Assembly (NCBI GenBank): GCA_928724745.1
Contig: CAKMXJ010000027.1
Coordinates: 1-64,000 of the forward strand
Source of the DNA: Anthracocystis setariae
Taxonomy: Eukaryota; Basidiomycota; Ustilaginomycetes; Ustilaginales; Ustilaginaceae
Reading direction: 5' to 3'
DNA: 64,000 bases
This document shows, in pieces, positions 31,404 through 42,799 of this stretch. Under the pieces are notes generated by a model, which made no database searches, was not told the DNA's origin, and was given only the letters and a program-made list of their open reading frames with translations. A program made the translations under genes and the position numbers. Numbering within the stretch: the first letter of the stretch is position 1; every line of letters starts with the position of its first letter.

Positions 31404-32299
31404 GATTGGAGATGTTGAGCAGTCTGCGTTGATGATGGGCGTAGAGATTTGAGTGAGATTGGTACAGAGAGGATGAGGATGTGATGTCCTCTGCAGAACA
31501 GGCACCCATCTATATACCACTGGAGCCTGTCCAGCCAGCTCAGCGATGCCATTCAGTGTGCGTGACTCACAGACAATGTAGTACGGACAAAGCATGTACC
31601 TGGCAGGACAGTCTGCCAGGCAAGCGCAGTGAAAATTTTTGCACACAACGGCTGTACTTGCCCCAGCACAAACAATGGCTGACCGTGGGAACAAAGGGGA
31701 TCCTTGACTGGACGCATGCTGATAGGTTGGATAGGCATGTCACGCCATGGTCAAGGACAAAGGGAGATGGTGTTGGCAATGGCATTGTGTGGTGGTGAAC
31801 AAAGGGATCCAGTCCGGCCCGGTTGACAGACAAACCAACTGAGGGTCTGATCAACTGACGCACTGAAAAGCTGACGCACTGAAAAGCTGACGCGCTGATC
31901 AATAGACTTGATGGCGGTCTGACAGTCAAAGAAAATGAATGTGCTGGTCAATTGATGTGCTGGCGGTCTGACAGACGGGAAAAAGGAGACACGCTCACTG
32001 GATCTGTACTTTGGGCACGGCGCCAGTGTCAAAGTTGGATCTGTACATCAGGCACTGGACCAGTCCTCCACTTTGACCATTGCCCAGCCAATTTCCTGGC
32101 AATTTTGACGCGTCCGTTGCCCGTTGCCCGTTGCTCCTGCTAAAATCTGGCGTTTGACGTCGCTGCACTGGAGCAGTGTAAATTTGGCTGTCCATTGGGG
32201 TGACGTACAAATGGCAGGCCCCGCCATTTGGCAGGGAAATGGGCGACGGATTTGACCGTTGCGTGCAGCCGGCGCACCACGGCCTAGGGCTAGGTCTGT
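31404..32299 (-). repeat. Upstream arm of the inverted helicase duplication
   Basis: Reverse complement of 17370-18259 with scattered substitutions and small indels, ending at CCTAGGGCTAGGTC. With the coding part, the two arms form an inverted repeat of about 4.4 kb each, about 6 kb apart. Confidence 0.8.
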
Positions 32300-32379
32300 A
32301 GCAACTTAGCTACTTGCTATAGTGCCTTTGGCGGACGATAGACTCATCGTACCTGGCTGCCTGCCGTCAAGGTTGCCCC

Positions 32380-32726
32380 TTGGCGCAGTCAACTTCCAAT
32401 AGAGACACCACCTCAAACCTGTCATTGTGCTTGCAAACCCATGGTGTATCATCAAGAATCATCATGAACCACTACGGACCAACAGAGAGGCTGCGCTTAC
32501 CTGCACAGAACCATCCAAACGACGAGGCAAGAAGACCACGCCATGAAGACTGCACTTCACATTGCAAGACTTACAATGCTTTCACAAACATGTTGCCCAA
32601 CAGACCTCATTGTGTATATAAGCCCCTCCTTTGTCATAACTGTTAGTGTTCTTGGAATTCATCAAATCTTTCCCCTATTTACTCTCATACTGCCTTCTCT
32701 CCAACAACTCTCAAGTAGTCATTAAG
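32380..32726 (+). mobile_element. Decayed copia LTR, left part
   Basis: Plus-oriented relic matching the minus strand of the copia 5' LTR: TGTATATAAG near 32613, then 'CAAATCTTTCCC' and 'CTTCTCTCCAACAACTC'. Interrupted at 32727-32731 (CATTC) by a 1.1-kb solo LTR and resumed at 33844. Most CpGs of the intact copy are TpG or CpA here. Confidence 0.75.
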
Positions 32727-32731
32727 CATTC

Positions 32732-33843
32732 TGTCACGGGCGGTGAAGCCGAGGCGGCGGAAAACTGGCCTTCCGACCGCCCTCGGCACTGGCGCGGCCA
32801 AGGGAGCTTCAGTTGACCGCCACAGCATTCGGATGAAGGGGGTAAGCTGTCGGCAGTGCGTCGTACCAAGCATTGTCGTTACCATAGGCAGCAAAGCCGA
32901 AGCGGTGGAAAAACTGTTTTGCAGCCGCCCTCAACGCAAGTGCGGCTCAGAGAGTCTTTTTTGGCCGCTTTTGCTTATAGTGGTCGGATCGCAGCCGTTT
33001 GACGTTGCAGAGACGCTGGATCGCTACAACACCATCTTGAGGTGATCAGCAGTTGAGGGACATCATATCAGACGCTCTCAGAGGCCTGGAGGTGGCCAGC
33101 TGCTTGTACCACGGTCAGTACATGCGCACACGCAGGCCGTGCAGCTAGACAATAGGCTAGCGCCGGATCGGCCTTGCCATAGGGGCTTGGAGCGGTCATA
33201 CTTAAGGCCTCCTCATCTGGCTTGTAGTGGATGAGCTCCTCATCCACTCTACTTCTTACAAATACAGTCTTCAGCTCAGTATCTCTTCTTAACGTCTTCT
33301 TCACGATCATTCCAGTAACTAGTTCAGTAAGTTGCAATACAGTAGCATTGCAGCTTCCTTGCGTGCCTCCGTTCAAGTCGGAGAACAGCTAGTCCTCGTC
33401 AGTACCTGTACCGACACTGCAGCACATAACCGCTGCCTACAAGCTGACACCGGGACGTCAGGCCCTAAGCCGTCGCCGTAACAGCTTGGTGATCACTTGC
33501 AGTGACCATCTAACCAATCAACCCGCCTTCTGCCTCGTCAAGAGTGCTCACGAGACATTAGGCCACCACACCACCATACCGAGTATGCCGTGCTGCCTCT
33601 GAACGGAGCGCCAACATCGGTCAGTTGGTAAAAGGTCGAACGCGGTCAAGAAACCCACACTCCGCCGCCGCCGAATTGGGTGCGGCTCAATAGACCTCAC
33701 CGGGCCGCCAACGTATCTGCGCAACCCACCTTGCACCTCCCAGTTGCACAGGCGCGTAACACAAACTCAGCGGCCCAGCCCTTCAGGACCGCACCGCTCT
33801 CGAACCAAGATCGGCCTAGTTACCAGGCGCCCGACCGCTGACA
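32732..33843. mobile_element. 1112-bp solo LTR with perfect TSD (family D)
   Basis: Ends TGTCACGGG ... CCGCTGACA (TG...CA with a 5-bp inverted TGTCA), flanked by CATTC at 32727-32731 and 33844-33848. The host copia relic reads through continuously when the element and one CATTC are removed. It is CpG-richer than its host, so it inserted later. No coding sequence; the only copy in the window. Confidence 0.85.
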
Positions 33844-34140
33844 CATTCATAGTATTCTCACAAACAAGCTCTCACATACAAGCTTCCAACCTCTGCAAAA
33901 CAACGCAAGTGTAAGAAACCCAACATGGGTCTTTGGAATCATAACAAAGACAACGCTTGGTTATCCTTAGACTTTCAGGATTCCTACAAAATTGCTATAT
34001 GTTAGAATGCAATGTTGGGGTTGATCACCCAAAGTACATTCCTGTAAGTCACGCTCAAAGGTCAGAACTAACCATTTGTCTTGGCCTTGCCACCAGGCCA
34101 TAGTTTCACACTTCTATCCTTTCACAAGCCCCACCAAATG
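33844..34140 (+). mobile_element. Decayed copia LTR/leader, right part
   Basis: Continues the relic at 32380-32726. It keeps 'GAAACCCAACATGGGTCTTT', TTGATCACCC and the leader-intron borders CCTGTAAGTC and CTTTCACAAG, aligning with the copia minus strand at 11060-10820. Confidence 0.75.
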
Positions 34141-34410
34141 TCTTTTCAACAACAAACCTGGCACAAAGATTCTGACTACTGCAAGGCGGCTTTGCTTTGT
34201 ACAATCACCCTCACCCACAAGTAATCCTTGTTGCTCAATATTGCAGATAAGGCTCACTTAACCGTGATCTTGGTTGAGATTGCGGTGAGCTGTATGACAG
34301 TAACCAGATCTAGGAAACGCATTGCATGTGCAGGTCATGGGTTCCTGCATTGGCAATGCCACCATTGCTGATCAATATCATTGGCATTGCTTATTGCAAG
34401 CCAACATGGC

Positions 34411-34750
34411 ACTTGAATTGCCAATAATGGGCCTGTGCAAGGTATGTTGTTGAGAAGATGTTTGGTGAAGTTCTATGTCAAAAACAACACTGCAAAACAC
34501 CTTGCACAGATTCAGAGATGAAGTACACTTTCAAAATGTGCATAAATGTTCAAAGGGTGCAAATATTACATTGTTAACCCTATCAAACAGCTCAAAAAGC
34601 AGGTATAGGCCTGTGCTGGACAAACTTTTGTGGGACAAAAACAGCGCTACAAGGTGCCTTGCACAGATTGGGAGGTATGTTGAGCATTGAATCAGCTCGC
34701 CTACCATCACAGTAAGTGTCAATTATACTTTTTGCTCAATCGAACAGTAT
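34411..34750. repeat. Dispersed repeat R, copy 2
   Basis: Same family as 16556-16895: CTTGAATTGCCAATAATGGG through 'CTTGCACAGATTGGGAGGTA' to 'TTTGCTCAATCGAACAG'. Function unknown. Confidence 0.6.
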
Positions 34751-34869
34751 ACAAAGGTCCAGAGGCAACCTTTGCAAAGAGGCATATCAACAGAAAAGTC
34801 CTTTATCTGCAGGTGGACCTCCTGCAGGATAGGAGAGGCCTGATGCGCACTGCCAGAGTTCTAACACAA

Positions 34870-35835
34870 ATGCAACATGGCTCCAATGGCAAGCCTGTTG
34901 AGCAAAAAACTTCAGCACTTGGCCTGGTGCATACCAGGACATGGCTCTCTGGGTGTACTATGTTGCCAACCGCTGGTCTTTATGTGGTTCAACAACTTCC
35001 TCTGCGCTGGCAATCAAATCCAGCAAAGGTTCCACAGCTACGGTCCAGAAGCAACACCTCCCTACAACCTGAAGCCATCCACAGTGGAGAAGCGCTTGTT
35101 ACGGCTGGACAGAGGTTTCCAGCCAGCGCGCCATCGGAACACTGTCCAACGGCCGCGCAGGGGAGTGGGCGTGCCGCGCAGCATAAGGCCATTAGGGGCG
35201 CGCTGCGCAGTACGCTATGAATGGAGGGGCATGCCGCGCGTTGTTTCATGAAGACAGGGGCGCGCTGTGCAGTGCTTGACACAGGGGTTCACCCCATATG
35301 ATGTAAGTCAAGGTTGCGCGCAGCCTACGCGTTCCTGGAGGGGCGCGCGCTGCATGGCACGCGTGATGCCTTATAAGGTGGAAGCCGCGCGCCACCCCCC
35401 TGTTGTCTGCTTGTCAATTGTATTCTTAGTTACCTAGAGTAATAGTGAATAGCAGACCCAACGCTAGAACCGTTAACCTCAGGATTGTGCTTGGTGACTC
35501 TTGTGGCCACCACTCCCGCCACGCACCCTCAAGCCCAAGCCTCACACACCACGTGCCGTGCCGCACAGTCAAGAGGTTGCCAGACCCTTGGCTCTTAACA
35601 GCGCTCAGATGGGTGGTCCCACCTACTTGCACCCCTGTTCTGTCTCTACTTTGTTGGAGATCAGAACAAGTTCTTTGTTGATGGCAGGGATCTGGACAAC
35701 CATCTGTCCCTGGATCATGACATCTGCGCTTTACTGTGCAAGATCAAGAACCTCTACAACACATCCTACCTGGAAATCAATGTGGATGAGGATCTGGAGC
35801 TGGGGGGGAAGGTGGCATCCCTTCTGCTTGACTTA
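34870..35835 (+). pseudogene. Diverged relic of the recombinase-helicase family, split by a solo LTR
   Basis: When the LTR 35097-35600 and one GCGCT copy are removed, the frame continues ...GPEATPPYNLKPSTVEKRSDGWSHLLAPLFCLYF... It resembles the intact helicase protein at PSEPYNLQPPTIKKRADMWGNVLALLAHLAL and continues with ICALLCKIKNLYNTSY against ILHLRDL. Upstream and downstream parts are out of frame. Only the region between fingers and recombinase-like domain is recognisable, so the assignment is moderate. Confidence 0.5.
35097..35600 (-). mobile_element. Solo LTR, family B, TSD GCGCT
   Basis: 504 bp, TGTTACGGCTGG ... GCTCTTAACA, flanked by GCGCT at 35092-35096 and 35601-35605. The minus strand carries a CTTATAAGG TATA-like motif. 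Family members are at 36030, 45115, 47561 and 52223. Confidence 0.9.
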
Positions 35836-36029
35836 CCCTATGCTCTACTTAACGTGATTTATGTAGCACTGTGAATATTTCAAAGTCAACTATCCCACCA
35901 AATATAATGGCAGTGCGCTTGTCCAACAGTGAGCAGGTTGTCATCCCTCCTTTGGGTCCCACCAATCTTGTTTGCTCACCATCACCTCTTGTACCTCCAT
36001 CACCAGTATATGCGCATAAATCCGCAAGA

Positions 36030-36524
36030 TGTTAAGCGCCAAGGGTCTGACAACCTCCTGACTGTGCGGCGTGGCACGCGGTGCGCGAGGCTTGGGCTTG
36101 AGAGCGCGTGGCGGGAGTGGTGGCCACGAGAGTCACCGAGCACGATCCTGAGGTTAACGGTTCTACCGTTGGGTCTGATATTCGCTATTACTCAAGGTAA
36201 CTAAGAATACATTCGACGGCGGACAACAAGGAGGTGGCGCGCGGCTCCCACCTTATAAGGCATCACGCGTGCCACGCGCCGCGCGCCTCTTCTTGGAAAC
36301 ACGCGGCTCGCGCGCGGCCCCGACTCACGACATATGGGTTGGGCCCCTGTGTCGAACGCTGCGCGGCGCGCCTCCTTCTTCAGGAAGCGACGCGCGGCGC
36401 GCTCCTCCATTCCCAGCATCCCCCGTAGCTCCCCCCTTAATGGTAACACCCCGCGTGGCACGCCCTCTCCCCAGCGCGGCCGTCGGACAGCACGCTGGCT
36501 GAGAGCCTTCGCCCAGCCGTAACA
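36030..36524 (+). mobile_element. Solo LTR, family B, TSD CAAGA
   Basis: 495 bp, TGTTAAGCGCCAAGGG ... CAGCCGTAACA, flanked by CAAGA at 36025-36029 and 36525-36529. CCTTATAAGGC at about 36251 is the likely TATA region. Among the most CpG-rich of its family in this window. Confidence 0.9.
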
Positions 36525-36722
36525 CAAGACAACTCTGTTCCCTTGCATTTTATGCAGCTGTAACCATGACACACTCCAACTCCAAACAAAGCAAGGCTGG
36601 AAGAACGGCAATTGCTGCTGCCCAGGATGACAAGGAGGCTTGGTTCCAGCAAGCCATTGATGAGCTTTGGAGAGGGCAGTATTGCAATGCTACTCAGGAT
36701 GCAGCAGCTCATGGTGTAGCAA

Positions 36723-37072
36723 TGTTATGCTCCTGGGGTCTTAGAACCTTGGAATGTAGTTGTGCATCTGTGTTGAGGCCAGGGGCATGGTACCAGGTGT
36801 TGCTCCTGGGATTGTTGCCAAGATAGCAGAGCGGGGAGTCGGGAGAGCAAGGGAAGGTCTGTGATTTCCACCTACTAGAGTGAGTAAGCTAAAATACAAT
36901 TGACATCTGAACGTGAGTTAATTACGGGGAGGATCTTTGGTATGGCCCCCGGGAGCCCCTCCCGGGGACTACGGCAGCATCCCCCTGGACCCCAATCCAC
37001 AACCTGGATTGGGAGAGCCACCTCCTGCTTGCCACACTTCTGTATTCTAGGCCGGCACTGACGTTTGTAACA
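36723..37072 (-). mobile_element. Solo LTR, family A variant, TSD AGCAA
   Basis: 350 bp, TGTTATGCTCCTGGGG ... TTTGTAACA, flanked by AGCAA at 36718-36722 and 37073-37077. It belongs to the TTTGTAACA-ending subfamily, also at 45929. Inserted in transposase P1. Confidence 0.92.
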
Positions 37073-37696
37073 AGCAAACTCAACCTTGCAACACCAATTT
37101 TCTGGCTGTACAGACAAGAAGCATGCTCAGGATGAGCATCATTTGCTACCACTGGCTGTTGAGGACAAGCTTGTTGAGCACACAGAAAGGTGTGCTGTCA
37201 ATGGCTTTCCACTGAACCCGTCCAAGGTCTGTGACTATGCCAATTTGCTGACACGCTGCCTCCTGGATGCTCCAAGTCATGCAAAGTTGGCATCATATGG
37301 GTCAATTGCTTCCTGTATCACCAACCAACTCTCAAGTTATCATGGAGCCATTGTTTGGAGAATGCCAGGCTGAAGGGAGCAAACAAGGACAGAATCAAAC
37401 AATGGTTCACTTGATTGGCTGAGATTGTGCCTGAGTACAACCTCGCGGCCAACCGTATCTTCAACATGGACAAAAATGGGCTTAGATTTGGTCAAGGCAG
37501 TTCTCAGTGTGTGCTTGTTCCTGACAATGATCCAGCATCTTGCTTCATGGCACAGCCAGACTCTTGTGAGAATGCCACCATCATTGAATGCATTGGAAGC
37601 GGTGGTCAAATTCTTCCTCTGCTGGTGATCACAAAAAGCAAGATCCACACTATTGGCAAGCAGCAGCAAATGCATAGCATCCCTGCCTTGTGAGAC

Positions 37697-38016
37697 TGTT
37701 ATGAATAGGAACATCGGGAGGGTTAGTGATTGGTTTTAGTATTAACATGGGCGTGGGTAGCCCCCCCAATATAGTTTCTCCCGGGGGTATCCGGGAGGCC
37801 ACATAACCTCACGGCTAGATCCCATCACACTCACGACAGGACATCGATTGTATTTTAGCTTACTCACTCTAGTAGGTGGAAATATCAGACCTTCTCCCGC
37901 TCACCCGCTCCGCTATCTTGGCAACAATCCCGGGAGCAACACCCGGTACCACGCCCCTGGCCTCGATACAGACGCACAGCCACGTTCCGAGGTTCCCAGA
38001 CCCCAGGAGCATAACA
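37697..38016 (+). mobile_element. Solo LTR, family A, TSD GAGAC
   Basis: 320 bp, TGTTATGAATAGG ... CAGGAGCATAACA, flanked by GAGAC at 37692-37696 and 38017-38021. Orientation is that of the gypsy 3' LTR. Inserted in transposase P1. Confidence 0.92.
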
Positions 38017-38224
38017 GAGACTTTGCCAAGACTCCAATGGGCTGGACAAGCAACAAGGTTGCCCTAGAATGGGCCCAAGACATCTTCAACATCAACACAA
38101 AGCCATTTGCACCATCACAATGGCATCTCTCGATACTTGATGGCCACAAGTTTCATGTGAGTACTGTGATGACTGCTAGTGCAGGAAGAGGTCTCTCTGG
38201 ATTCTAGTCTTGTATTGAGCAGGA

Positions 38225-38244
38225 GTTTCTTAGGGTTAGGGTTA
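38225..38244. repeat. Interstitial TTAGGG motif
   Basis: TTAGGGTTAGGGTTAC between transposase relics P1 and P2, two units only, in the orientation opposite to the terminal telomere. Confidence 0.7.
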
Positions 38245-38321
38245 CTATATTTGCAATTCCAACACATTTAACCAACTTTACCATTGTCAGTATGCCAACC
38301 TGACCGTTCTCCAAGCGTTCC

Positions 38322-40122
38322 ATGGCCTCCCAAGCGGCAAAGGCTGCTGATCATGACCAGCAAGAGCTCCAATTACAGCAAGCAGCTGCAGAGCTTGGCA
38401 ACAGGCAATACAACAGCATTTGCAAAGCTGCCAAAGGACACAATGCTCCCAAATCAATGCTGCAGCACCGTATGGATGGCCAACTGCCAAAGAAGGGTGC
38501 ACAAGCCGGCCAGCAGCATCTTACACCTGCCGCCAAAACAGCTCTTGTTTGTCATATCCAGCATTCTGCCTGTAGCAGATATCCTCTGGCACCCGCTTTA
38601 CTCCGTGAGTATGCCAATACAATTGTTTGCCTGCTACCTGCTCAAGATCAGCTGCCCAAAGTTACTCATGGTTGGATGCAATCCTTCCTATTGCAACATC
38701 CTGAAGTCTGAGCACAATGGCCACGCTGTCTTGACAAAGCTCGCCTCACTGGAGTCAACAATAGCATTGTAAGACAGTGGTTTGATCAGCTCGGTAGTAT
38801 CATTCAGAAATACAATGTTGCTTCAACAAACATCTTTAATATGGATGAAACGAGCTTTATGATTGGACAAGGTGGTAGTGAGCAAGTGATTGTCCCTACT
38901 GGCGATCCAGCATCTTGGTTCAGGGCGCAGCCAGGAACCTGAGAGTTGGCAACAGAGATTGAATGCATTGGAAGTGGAGGTCAGGTGTTACCTCCGCTCA
39001 TCATCACCAAGGGCTCACGTCATACTGTTGGAGATCACCGCCAAATGGATGACATTCCGCCTACCTGGCATTTCACAAAGTCTCCAAACGGCTGGACAAA
39101 CAACAAGATTGCCCTTGAATGGCTTGTCAACACGTTTCATCAATGCACAATGCCTTCCTCATCATCAGACTGGAGACTGCTCATATCGACAGGCATAGGT
39201 TGCATACAACGCCGAGGCTGCATGGTCTCAAAGGATCATCCCATTCCTCCTTCCTCCTCATGCAACCCACAAGATGCAGCCACTTGATGTTTTGGTCTTT
39301 GGTCCGTTAACTCATGCTTATTGGCGTTTGGTCTCAGACATGGCATTCCACATCAACACAATCGACAAAGCACAATTTGGAACACTGTATGCTAAGGCAC
39401 AAAGCAAGATAGTGACAGAAGCAAGAGCCCAGAAGGCCTTCACCGACTGTGGTATCAAGCCAAGTCCTGAGCCTGAGCGGGTTTTGGTTCACCTAGCTGG
39501 TGGTCTCACAGCAGCAGCACAATCCAAAGCACAACAGCATCCTCCATTGCAGCAAAGCACAATTTCACACTCAGCCTCAGCGTTTGGCGCTGCCATTGAC
39601 ACACATTGGCAGCAAACCACAATTGCAGATGCCAATACCGTCAAGCAATCAATCATGCAAGCACACAAGGAATTGCAAGCTTGGATTTCTGTACTTGAAG
39701 CCAAGAACTCGGTCCTGCGTGCTCAACAGGAGCATCATTGCAAGACATTGCAAAATCTTGGAAAGAAGAAGGCGAGGGGCAATATGAGGATTCTCACAAA
39801 GGACAGGATCATCACACGCAAGGATGCTGTGAGAGAACTGGTTGCAAAGGAACGGACAAACAGATCGCCATCAAAAGGCAAAGGTTGGCAGGAGGAGGAG
39901 GAGGAGGTAGCAACGCCAGAGGTACTCTCTGATCACGGCAAAGCATACAGTGATGGCAAAGAAGCTCTTTTGGTGCTGTCAGTGACACCTCCTACTCATG
40001 TAATGCCTGCATTCCTGGAGGAACTCGATGACGGCAAGCCTCTTACTGCCACCAAAGATGACAACAAGGACCCCTTTGGTTTCTTTGCATCGCTTCCAAT
40101 TGCTGGTCCTTCTCATGGTTAA
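38322..40122 (+). pseudogene. pogo/Fot1-type transposase P2, degenerate
   Basis: It begins with MASQAAKAADHDQQELQLQQAA and a CENP-B/Tc5-like HTH region (to 38711). A frameshifted part follows, with NIFNMDETSFMIGQGGSEQVIVP, a stop, and IECIGSGGQVLPPLIITKG (about 38946-39170). A long open C-terminal part starts at 39274: MQPLDVLVFGPLTHAYWRLV, a late DDE-domain motif, then a Lys/Glu-rich coiled tail to the stop at 40122. At least two frameshifts and one stop. Confidence 0.75.
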
Positions 40123-40329
40123 TGTTCAATCTCACTTATTCATCATGTAGCCTAGTGTTCCACCATCTTGCAATTCAAGTTTCAGTCTCTGATGGTGACA
40201 AAAGAGCTTTGTTTGCGATCACACATGGTACTGGCATCAAAGACAATTTCTATATCTCAAAATGCGTCGCTACCACACATGCGCTGTTACTATTGTAATT
40301 ACGTTACCAACTTTCTTGACCTGCTGTAG

Positions 40330-41144
40330 TCTCAGCGCAATGTTCCACTCTGCTTGCCTGCACATGCCACGCATGTGATGCAGCCACTTGATATGAGCAT
40401 CTTTGCACCGCTCAAGGCTGCCTGTAAGCGCTTGGTGACCAAGCTTGCTAGCCATGTGCCTGGAAGCAGGATCAACAAGCCGGTCTTTCGATCCTTGTAT
40501 GCCAAGGCACATGGTTCAGTGCTCACCTCTTTAGCAGCAAGGAAGGCTTTCAAGAACTCAGGCATTGCAGTCAACCTAGAGCCAAGCAAGGTTTTTGCAA
40601 GACTGGCTGGGTCTCATGCACAACATTGATTGCCATCACTACAGCCGCTGGCTCATCAAGGAGTTGCTGTTCCACAGACCAAGGCAGCGTTTGGCAACAT
40701 GCTTGATGCTTTGTGCGCCTCCACACACAAGCAGGAGAAGCACAGCAAGACAAACGGCAATTGCAGTCAACAGGAGGTGTCCAGCACAGGCAGGTGATTG
40801 AGCAGTCTTGTCAAGGGGTAGAATGACCATGTGAGCATGCTGAGCGCAAATTGGTGGCCAGAGAGCTGGTACAGGCTGGACATGGGCAGGGGCAGGATCA
40901 GCAGGAGGAGGCTGGTGGGGAGATACAAGGTGGCAATGCAGCAAACAATGATGCCATTGAAGCCAAGGACAATGATGAGATACTGTTTACATTGTCCTGC
41001 ATGAGCACTCCGCCAAGAAACATAGTCTGGGACATCCTTGATGACATGGAGCCCCTTGGTGACAACAACAATTCAGACCCAGCTTGCAGCATGTACTGGG
41101 ATGAACTCACTATTGCAAGCTCATCAAGACAGCAGTTGCAGTAA
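40330..41144 (+). pseudogene. pogo/Fot1-type transposase P3, C-terminal fragment
   Basis: It starts inside the domain: LPAHATHVMQPLDMSIFAPLKAACKRLVTKLASHVPGS..., matching P2 MQPLDVLVFGPLTHAYWRLVSDMAFHI, then a frameshifted tail. The N-terminal and most of the DDE part are absent. Confidence 0.65.
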
Positions 41145-41379
41145 GTCATTCATTCAGCATATAACGTAGTTACAGTAGTACCGATGCATGTGTAGTACCA
41201 ACACATTTGTTAGTTCTTACAAATATCAATGAGTGTGATGTCAGTGACCTGCATGATTGTGTCTGCAGGGTTTGGTGCCTGCATGAGATCCACCATCAAC
41301 TTTCTCAACATTGTCATCACCATTGTCATTACCATACTGACAGCTCACAACCCCAATACAAACTTGTTCTACCACCTTT

Positions 41380-41500
41380 TCCATTGCCAGTATGCCCTTT
41401 TCCATTGCCAGTATGCTACCTGTCCATTCTCCAAGCATTCCGTAGCCTCCTGAGCAGCAAAGGCTGCTGATTGTGACCAGCAAGAGCTTTGCTTGCAGCT
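41380..41500 (+). pseudogene. pogo transposase P4, 5' fragment
   Basis: About 120 bp matching 38280-38400 (TTGCCAGTATG, TTCTCCAAGCATTCC, GCAAAGGCTGCTGATTGTGA, CAGCAAGAGC). It is cut at 41500 by an LTR fragment. Confidence 0.6.
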
Positions 41501-42177
41501 GATATGCCCCTGGGGTCTGAGAACCTCGGAATGTGATTGTGCATCTGTATTGAGGCCAGGGGCATGGTACCGGGCGTTGCTCCTGGGATTGTTGCCAAGA
41601 TAGCAGAGCAGGGAAGCGGGAGAGCAGGGGAAGGTCTGTGACTTCCACCTACTAGAGTGAGTAAAATAAAATACAATTGACATCTTTTCATGAGTTAGCT
41701 ATAGGTGAAGATGTTGAGATATGCCTTCCTGGAGGCACCCCAGGATTTGCTGCAGCTTCCCCCAATCCCTGATCTGGGGCTGATTGGGGAGAACCATCCC
41801 CACTTGCTATAACACCGTATACAAATACTATCCCACCCGCTACAGGCACCCATAACACCTGGGGAACTGACCTCTCAGGCACGCCCTGGGAGCTACTGCA
41901 GTATGCCCTGATCCCCAATCCGGGGGACCAATTGGGGAGAACCATTCCTGCTTGGTGTAACACTAAATCCCAAGAACTATTCCCCTGGGCTGACACTCAT
42001 CACAGTGGGTAGGAATATAAGACCTCTCCTCTCCTGCTCTCCTGCTCTCCTGCTCTCCTGCTCTCCTGCTCTCCTGTTTTGGCAACAATCCCGGGAGCTA
42101 CACCCAGTACCTTGCCCCTGGCCTCAATACAGATGCACATCCATGTTCCAAGGTTACTGGAACCCAGAAGCATAACA
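41501..42177. mobile_element. LTR family A inverted pair, decayed, with CTCCTGCT microsatellite
   Basis: 41501-41817 is a decayed LTR beginning ATGCCCCTGGGGTCT; the rest is an inverted partner ending AAGCATAACA at 42177. Between them 42027-42077 is a (CTCCTGCT)n tract grown from an LTR motif. Nearly all CpGs seen in the 27507 copy are TpG or CpA. Confidence 0.65.
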
Positions 42178-42258
42178 TTGAGTTGCCAACAATAGGCCTG
42201 GTCTTAACACATACGAGCTGTTCCAGGTTACAAGTCTAGGGTCAACATTACAGCCATC

Positions 42259-42545
42259 GAGCTGTTGGAAATAGTAATCAGTGTATGGGCAATTGGGGTT
42301 ACATCTTCCCGATTGGCAATGCGCAGAGGTTAACTGCATGGAGACCGACGGAACTGGCGGCTAAAACCTCTTCTGCCAAGGGTCAGGCACGACAGGAATC
42401 TCCGACATGCGGTAACCAGTGCAGCCAATGATTGCCCACCGCCTCCGCCGGTAAGGTCAACGTGTCCAAACAGAGAAATAGATCTCACAGAAGAACGACA
42501 AGTCTGCCGGGATTCATCCGAAAGGGATCCACTCCAGCCACGTAG
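42259..42545 (+). mobile_element. LTR-like repeat, family C, copy 1
   Basis: Begins TGTTGGAAATAGTAATCAGTG and ends about 'GGATCCACTCCAGCC'. It is a shortened relative of 44470-45075 lacking its middle part. Probably a copia-type LTR, by its TGTTGGAA start and TATA in the longer copy. Confidence 0.5.
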
Positions 42546-42799
42546 CGCAAGACTAAAACTCGCGATCTAATACGAGCAACCATGGCTGTACTTGGCTTGC
42601 CCATGATTGTTGGGTCCCGGTTCTCGCCTGGCTTAATGAATCTCTGACCCTTTGGCACTTTCGCTCTTCCTATGTGACGCTTTGGCTTTGTGGCTCCTTG
42701 ACTCTTCAACTTTCCAGCTGTTGCGCTTCCAACTTTTGAGTCACAACGCAAGGAAGGGGGAAGAGTTTGTCTCGTAGCCACCTGGTGGCGCCATCCTGC

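Larger units (their letters stand above)
36566..38197 (+). pseudogene. pogo/Fot1-type transposase P1, broken by two solo LTRs
   Basis: Segments in order: 36566-36722 (MTHSNSKQSKAGRTAIAAAQDDKEAW..., HTH-like N-terminus), solo LTR, 37073-37690 (HTERCAVNGFPLNPSKV, NRIFNMDKNGLRFGQGSSQCVLVP, ENATIIECIGSGGQILPLLVIT), solo LTR, then 38017 onwards (KTPMGWTSNKVALEWAQDIF, WHLSILDGHKFH). These match a CENP-B-like HTH plus DDE transposase of the Tc1/mariner-pogo group. Besides the insertions there are frameshifts and a TGA at about 37691. It is closely related to P2 downstream. Confidence 0.75.
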
